Source of the DNA: Methyloversatilis thermotolerans
Lineage (GTDB): Bacteria > Pseudomonadota > Gammaproteobacteria > Burkholderiales > Rhodocyclaceae
DNA length: 64,000 nucleotides
Reading direction: 5' to 3'
Assembly: GCF_000372885.1 (NCBI RefSeq)
Contig: NZ_KB889967.1
Location: forward strand, 3,237,430-3,301,429
Shown: positions 58,455 to 64,000 of the stretch, piece after piece
Layout of the letters: each line of letters opens with the position of its first letter
Numbering within the stretch: the stretch's first letter is position 1
The notes under the pieces: model-generated
Database searches by the model: none
What the model saw: only the letters and a program-made list of their open reading frames with translations
What the model was told of the DNA's origin: nothing
Position numbers and translations under genes: made by a program

Positions 58455-59615
58455 ATGAAACGCATCCAATTCCCGGTCCTCAGCGCAGCACTGGTCGGTG
58501 CTTCGCTCCTGCTTGGCGCATGTTCAGACGGCGATGCCGACAAACCGGCAGCATCCCAGGCGCAGGCGCCGGCCGATCCCAACCTGGTCACGGCGGGCGA
58601 CAACCTCGGCAACATCATCAAGATGGGCAAGGTGAGCAAGGTCGAGCTGTCCGACACCTTGCGCGTGGCCGGCCAGGTCGACTTCGACGAACAGCGCGTC
58701 ACCCGCATCGGTGCGACGGTGACCGGGCGCGTCACCGAACTGGTGGCGACGCTGGGTCAGCCGGTGAAGGTGGGCGATACGCTGGCGGTGCTCAACAGTA
58801 CCGAGCTGGGCGCGGCGCAACTGTCCTACATGAAGGCGCGCGCACAGGCACAGCTCAACCAGCGCAATGTCGAGCGCGCGCAGCAGTTGTTCGCGGCGGA
58901 CGTGATCGGCAGTGCCGAACTGCAGCGACGCGAGAGCGAACTGGCGATCTCGCTCGCGGAACAGCGCGCCGCGGCCGACCAGCTCCGCGTGCTCGGCGTG
59001 TCCTCGAAGTCGCTGGAGAAGCTGTCGGAAAAGGGCACCATCAATTCGGTGTCGCCGGTGGTCGCCACCATGGGCGGCACCGTGGTCGAGCGCCTCGTGG
59101 CCCAGGGCCAGGTCGTGCAGCCGAGCGAAGTCATGTTCACGGTGGCCGATCTGTCGCGCGTGTGGGTCGAGGCGGAAGTGCCTGAACAGCAGGCGGCCGC
59201 GGTGCGCCCGGGACAGAACATCCAGGTCGAGATTCCGGCGCTCGGCCAGCAGCTCACCGCCAAGCTCATCTTCATCGCGGATACGGTGAATCCGGCCACC
59301 CGTACCGTCATGGTGCGCAGTGAGCTGGACAACAGCGACCGCTCGCTCAAGCCCGCCATGCTGGCCACCGTGATGATCGAAGGTCGTCCGACCGCACGCC
59401 TCGCGGTCCCGGCCACCGCCATCGTGCGCGAAAACAACAAGGACTACCTGTTCGTCGAGGTCGGCCCGCAGCAGTACCGCCTGACCGAGGTGGCGCTGGG
59501 TGCGGCGATCGGTGACATGAGACCGGTTCTGGGCGGCGTGGCCGAAGGCACGCCGGTGGTGGTGGAAGGCGCCTTTCATCTGAACAACGAGCGCAAGCGC
59601 AAGGAACTCGAATGA
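58455..59615 (+). CDS. RND efflux periplasmic adaptor lipoprotein (CzcB/CusB-like)
   Basis: 386 residues from MKRIQFPVLSAALVGASLLL. The signal peptide ends in LLGAC, so it is a lipoprotein. The membrane-fusion layout is intact: barrel-sandwich hybrid halves (GATVTGRVTELVATLGQPVK, and PVVATMGGTVVERLVAQGQ), a helical hairpin between them, the beta-barrel domain (VWVEAEVPEQQAAAVRPGQ) and VPATAIVRENNKDYLFVEV. No CusB Met triad or CzcB His-rich insert is visible. Confidence 0.93.
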   Translation: MKRIQFPVLSAALVGASLLLGACSDGDADKPAASQAQAPADPNLVTAGDNLGNIIKMGKVSKVELSDTLRVAGQVDFDEQRVTRIGATVTGRVTELVATLGQPVKVGDTLAVLNSTELGAAQLSYMKARAQAQLNQRNVERAQQLFAADVIGSAELQRRESELAISLAEQRAAADQLRVLGVSSKSLEKLSEKGTINSVSPVVATMGGTVVERLVAQGQVVQPSEVMFTVADLSRVWVEAEVPEQQAAAVRPGQNIQVEIPALGQQLTAKLIFIADTVNPATRTVMVRSELDNSDRSLKPAMLATVMIEGRPTARLAVPATAIVRENNKDYLFVEVGPQQYRLTEVALGAAIGDMRPVLGGVAEGTPVVVEGAFHLNNERKRKELE

Positions 59616-59663
59616 GTGCCGCACGAAGTCGCCTCTCCGCGCAACCGATGAACTGGAGCCGCC

Positions 59664-62600
59664 ATGATTGAATCCCTCGTGCGCGGGGCGCTCAAGCAGC
59701 GTCTCGTCCTCGTTGTCGTCGCGCTGTGTCTGCTGGCCTTCGGCCTGGATGCGGCGCGCAAGCTGTCGGTGGATGCGTTCCCCGACGTGACCAATGTGCA
59801 GGTGCAGATCGCTACCGATGCGACCGGGCGTTCGCCGGAAGAGGTCGAGCGTTTCATCACGGTGCCGATCGAGATCGGCATGACCGGCCTGCCGGGCCTG
59901 GTCGAGATGCGCTCGCTGAACAAGCCCGGATTGTCGCTCATCACCCTGGTGTTCACCGACCAGACCGATGTGTACTTCGCGCGCCAGCTCGTGATGGAGC
60001 GCCTGCTCGAGGTGCGCGACCGCATGCCCGATGGCGTGGTGCCCGTGCTGGGCCCGGTGTCTACCGGTCTGGGCGAGGTGTACCAGTACACGCTGGTGCG
60101 TCCGGACGACGGGGATCGCGAACTGACGCAGCAGGAATTGACCGAGCGCCGCACCATCCAGGACTGGGTGGTGCGACCGCTGCTGCGGTCCACACGCGGC
60201 GTGGCCGAAATCAACTCGCAGGGCGGCTATCAGAAGCAGTACAAGGTGCTGGTGAATCCGGACCGGCTGCGCCATTACCAGATCACGGTGAAGGATGTGT
60301 ACGAGGCGCTGGCACGCAACAATGCCAATGCCGGCGGCGGCATCCTGCCGCAGAACGCCGAACAGTACCTGATACGCGGCGTCGGCCTGGTGAAGGACCT
60401 GGACGACATCCGCCTCATCGTGGTGAAGGAGACGGGCGGTACGCCGGTGTACATACGCGATGTCGCCGACGTGACATTCGGCCACGCGGTGCGGGTGGGT
60501 GCGGTGGTGAAGAACGGCACCACCGAAGCGGTCGGCGGCATCGTCATGATGATGGCCGGCGGCAATGCCAAGGCCGTGGTGTCGGACATCAAGAAGAAAG
60601 TGGCCGAGATCAACGACAACAACATGCTGCCGGGCGGATTGAAGATAGAGGCCTACTACGACCGTTCCGAACTGGTAGACGCGGCGCTTGCCACCGTCAT
60701 CAAGGTGCTGATCGAAGGTGTCATCTTCGTTGTCATCGTGCTCTACCTCTTCCTCGGAGATCTGCGCTCGTCGGTCATCGTGATTTCCACGCTGGTGATC
60801 ACGCCGCTGGTCACCTTCATGTTCATGAACCAGCTCGGCCTGTCCGCCAACCTGATGTCGCTCGGCGGGCTGGCCATCGCCATCGGTCTGATGGTGGATG
60901 GATCGGTGGTGGTGGTCGAGAACGCATTCGAGCGCCTGGGCCATGCCAAGGAAGAGGGCGAGAGCCGCATCCGCGTCATCCTGTCCGCAGTGATGGAAGT
61001 GGCTACGCCGGTCATTTTCGGTATCGGCATCATCATCCTGGTGTTCCTGCCGCTGATGACGCTGCAGGGCATGGAAGGCAAGATGTTCGCTCCGCTCGCC
61101 TATACCATCGCCATCGCGCTTGCCGTTTCGCTGGTGCTGTCGCTGACGCTCACTCCCGTGCTGTGCTCCTACATGCTCAAGGGGGGGGGCGACCACGATA
61201 CCTGGCTCATCCGGACGCTGAAGAAGCCCTATGTACCGATGCTGGAATGGGCAGTGAAGAACACCAGGAAGACGGTGGCGCTTGCCGTGGCCGCCTTCGT
61301 CGGCGCGGTCCTGTTGCTGCCCTTGCTCGGCACCGCCTTCATCCCGGAAATGAAGGAGGGTTCGGTGGTGCCTGCAATGGACCGTGTACCGAACATTTCG
61401 CTGCAGGAATCGCTGCGCATGGAGCGCGAAGCGATGCGTCTGGTGATGGAGGTGCCCGGGGTCAAGTCTGCGGTATCCGGCGTCGGTCGCGGCGAATCGC
61501 CGGCGGACCCGCAGTCGCAGAACGAATCCACCCCCATCGTTTCGCTCAAGCCGCGCGACGAGTGGCCCGAGGGCTGGACCCAGGAAACCATCCAGGAAGC
61601 CATGCGCGAGAAGCTCACCGCGCTGCCGGGCGTCAACATCATCATGGCGCAGCCGATTTCCGATCGCGTCGATGAAATGGTGACCGGTGTGCGCGCCGAC
61701 GTCGCGGTGAAGATTTTCGGTGACGACCTCGACCTGCTCAAGTCCAAGGCCGACGAGATTGCGCGGGTTGCACGCACCATCCAGGGTGCCAGCGAAATCA
61801 AGATCGAACGCGTCACCGGACAGCAATACCTGACGGTGGAGATTGATCGGCGGACGATTGCGCGCTACGGTTTGAATGTCGGTGATGTGAACGATCTGAT
61901 CGAAGCGGCCATCGGCGGTCGCCATGTGACGGATGTGTTCGAGGGCGAGCGTCGTTTCGCAGCGGTGGTCCGTCTGCCGGAGCGCTTCCGCGACAATATC
62001 GAGGCGATCCGCAACCTGCTGGTGCCCACGCCGGATGGTGCGGGCATTCCGCTGTCCAGCCTGGCCACCATCGACGTGCGCGACGGCCCGGCGCAGATTT
62101 CGCGCGAAACCGGCAAGCGCCGCATCGTGATCGGCATCAATGTCGCGAATCGTGACCTCGGCGGTTTCGTGGCAGAGCTGCAGCAGAAGGTGCAAGCCCA
62201 GGTGCAACTGCCCGAGGCCTACTACTTCGAATGGGGTGGGCAGTTCCAGAACATGGAGCGCGCGCTGGGTCACCTGTCCATCATCGTGCCGATCACGGTG
62301 GCAGCGATTTTCTTCCTGCTGTTCCTGCTGTTCGGTTCGCTGCGCTTTGCCACCCTCATCATCACGGTGCTGCCGTTCGCATCGATAGGAGGTGTGGTCG
62401 GACTGTTCGTCAGTGGGGAATACCTGTCGGTGCCGGCATCGGTGGGCTTCATCGCGCTGTGGGGCATCGCCACGCTGAACGGGGTCGTGCTGGTGTCCTA
62501 CATCCGGGGCCTGCGCAACGAGGGCATGGAACTGATGCAGGCTGTCGTGCAGGGCGCGAAGATGCGTTTCCGGCCGGTCATGATGACGGCGACGGTAGCG

Positions 62601-62765
62601 ATGCTGGGCCTCGTGCCCTTCCTGTTCGCGACCGGGCCGGGCTCGGAGGTGCAGCGCCCGCTTGCCATCGTGGTGATCGGCGGGCTCATCACCTGCACGC
62701 TGCTCACGCTGGTGGTGGTGCCTGCGCTGTATACATGGTTCGACGACAAGCCGTTCGAAGCTTGA
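59664..62765 (+). CDS. RND heavy-metal efflux permease (CzcA/CusA family)
   Basis: 1033 residues, twelve membrane helices in two halves (1-33, 340-540, 870-1030) and two large periplasmic loops. HME-RND hallmarks: DVTNVQVQIATDATGRSPEEVE, and the TM4 proton-relay motif GLAIAIGLMVDGSVVVVEN with D412 and E419. The DGSVVVVEN form resembles divalent-cation exporters more than CusA. A run of nine G at 61181-61189 encodes LKGGGDHD in the loop after TM6. The PII-like gene 85 bp downstream belongs to the same unit. Confidence 0.94.
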   Translation: MIESLVRGALKQRLVLVVVALCLLAFGLDAARKLSVDAFPDVTNVQVQIATDATGRSPEEVERFITVPIEIGMTGLPGLVEMRSLNKPGLSLITLVFTDQTDVYFARQLVMERLLEVRDRMPDGVVPVLGPVSTGLGEVYQYTLVRPDDGDRELTQQELTERRTIQDWVVRPLLRSTRGVAEINSQGGYQKQYKVLVNPDRLRHYQITVKDVYEALARNNANAGGGILPQNAEQYLIRGVGLVKDLDDIRLIVVKETGGTPVYIRDVADVTFGHAVRVGAVVKNGTTEAVGGIVMMMAGGNAKAVVSDIKKKVAEINDNNMLPGGLKIEAYYDRSELVDAALATVIKVLIEGVIFVVIVLYLFLGDLRSSVIVISTLVITPLVTFMFMNQLGLSANLMSLGGLAIAIGLMVDGSVVVVENAFERLGHAKEEGESRIRVILSAVMEVATPVIFGIGIIILVFLPLMTLQGMEGKMFAPLAYTIAIALAVSLVLSLTLTPVLCSYMLKGGGDHDTWLIRTLKKPYVPMLEWAVKNTRKTVALAVAAFVGAVLLLPLLGTAFIPEMKEGSVVPAMDRVPNISLQESLRMEREAMRLVMEVPGVKSAVSGVGRGESPADPQSQNESTPIVSLKPRDEWPEGWTQETIQEAMREKLTALPGVNIIMAQPISDRVDEMVTGVRADVAVKIFGDDLDLLKSKADEIARVARTIQGASEIKIERVTGQQYLTVEIDRRTIARYGLNVGDVNDLIEAAIGGRHVTDVFEGERRFAAVVRLPERFRDNIEAIRNLLVPTPDGAGIPLSSLATIDVRDGPAQISRETGKRRIVIGINVANRDLGGFVAELQQKVQAQVQLPEAYYFEWGGQFQNMERALGHLSIIVPITVAAIFFLLFLLFGSLRFATLIITVLPFASIGGVVGLFVSGEYLSVPASVGFIALWGIATLNGVVLVSYIRGLRNEGMELMQAVVQGAKMRFRPVMMTATVAMLGLVPFLFATGPGSEVQRPLAIVVIGGLITCTLLTLVVVPALYTWFDDKPFEA

Positions 62766-62850
62766 GCTTGACAAATGGATGCGCCACATCGACCTGCCGC
62801 CTGCCCGGCGGGGCGGTGTGCGCACACCGCAGGGTTATGGAGAACGCGAC

Positions 62851-63189
62851 ATGAAGGAAATTCGGGCCGTCATCCGGCCGAACAAGCTGCCCAAGCTGCG
62901 CACTGTGCTGCGTGAAATGCCCGGTTTTCCGGGCATGACGGTGGGCAAGGTGGAGGGTTTCGGCGCGCCGAAGACCCATGTGCCGCACAACATCAAGGAG
63001 GAGCTGACCGATTACTCGGCCAAGGTGAGGATAGAAATCGTGTCGCCCGATGAAATGGTCGATGACATCGTGAGGCGCATCATCAACATCGCCTGCACCG
63101 GTCAGACCGGAGATGGACTGGTCTGGGTGGTGCCGATAGACCGCGCGGTGTTCATCAACAAGACCACGGTGGGGTCGCCGCACGGCTGA
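62851..63189 (+). CDS. PII-like protein of the PII-NG group, linked to metal efflux
   Basis: 112 residues from MKEIRAVIRPNKLPKL. PII fold: VGKVEGFGAPKTH, KVRIEIVSPDEM, and the ATP-binding B-loop CTGQTGDGLVWVVPID. The T-loop lacks the uridylylated Tyr51 of GlnB/GlnK; the aligned residue is Leu. This group (PII-NG) is known to sit next to CusABC-type pumps. It is last in the metal operon and is followed by a terminator. It probably couples a nucleotide or metal signal to the pump; no effector is proven. Confidence 0.9.
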   Translation: MKEIRAVIRPNKLPKLRTVLREMPGFPGMTVGKVEGFGAPKTHVPHNIKEELTDYSAKVRIEIVSPDEMVDDIVRRIINIACTGQTGDGLVWVVPIDRAVFINKTTVGSPHG

Positions 63190-63215
63190 TTGCCGCCAGC
63201 TTTCGCGATGAACCG

Positions 63216-63252
63216 GGCCGGTACGCTCTTTCCGGGGCGTACCGGTCTTTTT
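63216..63252 (+). terminator. intrinsic terminator of the metal-efflux operon
   Basis: Stem CCGGTACGC / GCGTACCGG (9 bp, extendable to 11 with one G-U), loop TCTTTCCGGG, followed by TCTTTTTG. It lies 26 bp after the PII-like stop and 17 bp before the end of the convergent gene. Confidence 0.85.
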
Positions 63253-63268
63253 GTCTGCGCGCGTGGAA

Positions 63269-63454
63269 TCAGATTCCGGGGCGCGCCTCGGGATGGCGCA
63301 GCAGCCAGGCGGCGTAGCGTCTTTCGTAGTCGAGCTTGTGTTCCTGGTACACCGTCCACACGCAGCGGTCACAGCCGGACTCGCAGCATTCGGATTCGGA
63401 GGGCATGTCGGGGGCGATCGGGGCGGGGTCGTCCAGCAGCAGTTCTTCGGTCAT
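63269..63454 (-). CDS. oxidoreductase-like domain small protein
   Basis: 61 residues from MTEELLLDDPAPIAPD. The core ESECCESGCDRCVWTVYQEH is the oxidoreductase-like N-terminal domain (PF09791 type), with four Cys (CC, C, C) probably binding metal. The ATG overlaps the stop of the Hpt gene (ATGA). Function unknown. Confidence 0.85.
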   Translation of the reverse strand: MTEELLLDDPAPIAPDMPSESECCESGCDRCVWTVYQEHKLDYERRYAAWLLRHPEARPGI

Positions 63455-63828
63455 GAATCCAGTCGTTCTCGAATGAGACGGGCCGCATTTTCGTACTGCC
63501 CGCGCAGCTTTGCCAGCGTGATCGATGCTGCAGCGCAATCCGGATGCTGCGCGTCCAGGGCGTGTTCGAGCTCGCGCGCCGCACTTGCCGTTCTTGCGGC
63601 GCCCACGTTCAGGCTGCTGCCCTTTATCGCATGAGCGCACAGACGTGCGGACTCGATGTCCCGCTGCTCGAGCGCGTGCTGAAGTTGCTCGAGACGGGCA
63701 TCGGTGTCCTCCGCCCAGGCAGACAGCACCACATCCAGTGAGCCACCCACCATTTTGCCGAGTTCTGTCAGCCGGGCGGTGTCCATCACAGGCCGTGGGT
63801 CCACATCGCTGTCCGGGAGGTCGCCCAT
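63451..63828 (-). CDS. stand-alone Hpt (histidine phosphotransfer) domain protein
   Basis: 125 residues. Hpt four-helix bundle with the phospho-acceptor His in LCAHAIKGSSLNVGA, flanked by the helices EDTDARLEQLQHALEQRDIE and ARELEHALDAQH. No kinase or receiver gene is adjacent; the hybrid kinase at 49392-53429 already has its own Hpt. Coupled to the following oxidoreductase-like gene. Confidence 0.88.
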   Translation of the reverse strand: MGDLPDSDVDPRPVMDTARLTELGKMVGGSLDVVLSAWAEDTDARLEQLQHALEQRDIESARLCAHAIKGSSLNVGAARTASAARELEHALDAQHPDCAAASITLAKLRGQYENAARLIRERLDS

Positions 63829-63841
63829 CTGCCCGCCGCCG

Positions 63842-64000
63842 TCAGCTTTCCCAGATCACCGGCTCGCCGGCCTGCAGCGAGCGCTCGAGCTGCTCCACCA
63901 GGGGCGCCGCTCGCTGTGCCAGCGATACCGGCATCAGCATCGCAGGCGGCCGGTCTTCGTCGTCGTCCTCGGCTACCGATCGCTCGGTCTCGCGGCTCGC
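63842..64000 (-). CDS. DUF1840 protein (3' end only)
   Basis: The last 52 codons are inside the window and end with a TGA at 63844-63842. The peptide has an acidic segment AEDDDEDRPP followed by PVSLAQRAAPLVEQLERSL and GEPVIWES, the C-terminal pattern of DUF1840 (PVSLAQRAfPLxELLE...aGxxVmW) common in betaproteobacteria. It lies 13 bp upstream of the Hpt gene and probably in the same operon. Confidence 0.6.
   Translation of the reverse strand, partial: ASRETERSVAEDDDEDRPPAMLMPVSLAQRAAPLVEQLERSLQAGEPVIWES

Noticed and set aside
58524-62825. Open reading frame of about 1430 codons on the minus strand across the RND pump genes
   Set aside because: It is antisense to two clearly conserved genes, His/Arg/Gln-rich without domains, and typical of stop-poor antisense frames in high-GC DNA.

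Overview
The window is a gene-dense, high-GC chromosomal segment of a Gram-negative bacterium. The gene set points to a betaproteobacterium, most likely near Rhodocyclales/Nitrosomonadales. The evidence is the ubiE, Tim44-like, ubiJ order with a DUF971 gene in front, a DUF1840 gene at the right edge, the alternative glutamate-cysteine ligase paired with gshB, a FxDxF-type PEP-CTERM protein, and complete Tol-Pal and dacA-ybeD-lipB-lipA clusters. The taxon is an inference; no rRNA is present. I saw no insertion sequence, prophage, integrase, CRISPR array or replication origin, and nearly all genes look like stable core or lineage-specific chromosome.

Left part (1-14036). A minus-strand operon runs from an ArsR-type regulator through a PLP-dependent decarboxylase, an Aas-type acyltransferase/acyl-ACP synthetase, a Tat-exported amidohydrolase and an exported membrane-anchored protein of unknown function to an LplT-like MFS transporter cut by the window edge. 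A 408-bp intergenic region separates it from the complete F1Fo ATP synthase operon atpIBEFHAGDC, which ends in a 17-bp perfect-stem terminator.

Middle part (14061-32121). Minus-strand ubiquinone genes (DUF971, ubiE, Tim44-like, ubiJ) diverge from phoBR, and a well-formed Pho box lies in front of phoB. Then come a translationally coupled pair of paralogous proteins with PilZ-type motifs (predicted c-di-GMP receptors), a small secreted repeat protein, an ECF sigma/anti-sigma pair, a PEP-CTERM protein, a HIT-DUF3293 fusion, the ABC-F protein YbiT, gshA-gshB-apbE, and a GAF-GGDEF cyclase.

Right part (31970-64000). DUF2256 is coupled to an iron-sulfur photolyase, followed by ybgC-tolQRAB-pal-cpoB-queC, a YeeE/YedE transporter and two tRNA-Lys genes behind a near-consensus promoter. 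Next are an asparaginase, a CSS-EAL phosphodiesterase, a YbbA/YbbP-like ABC system, an SDR, and a REC-HD-GYP protein beside a 1345-residue hybrid kinase. The segment ends with lipA-lipB-ybeD-dacA, a heavy-metal RND efflux operon that ends in a PII-like gene, and an Hpt protein operon. c-di-GMP signalling recurs throughout: one GGDEF, one EAL, one HD-GYP and two PilZ-like proteins lie within 30 kb.
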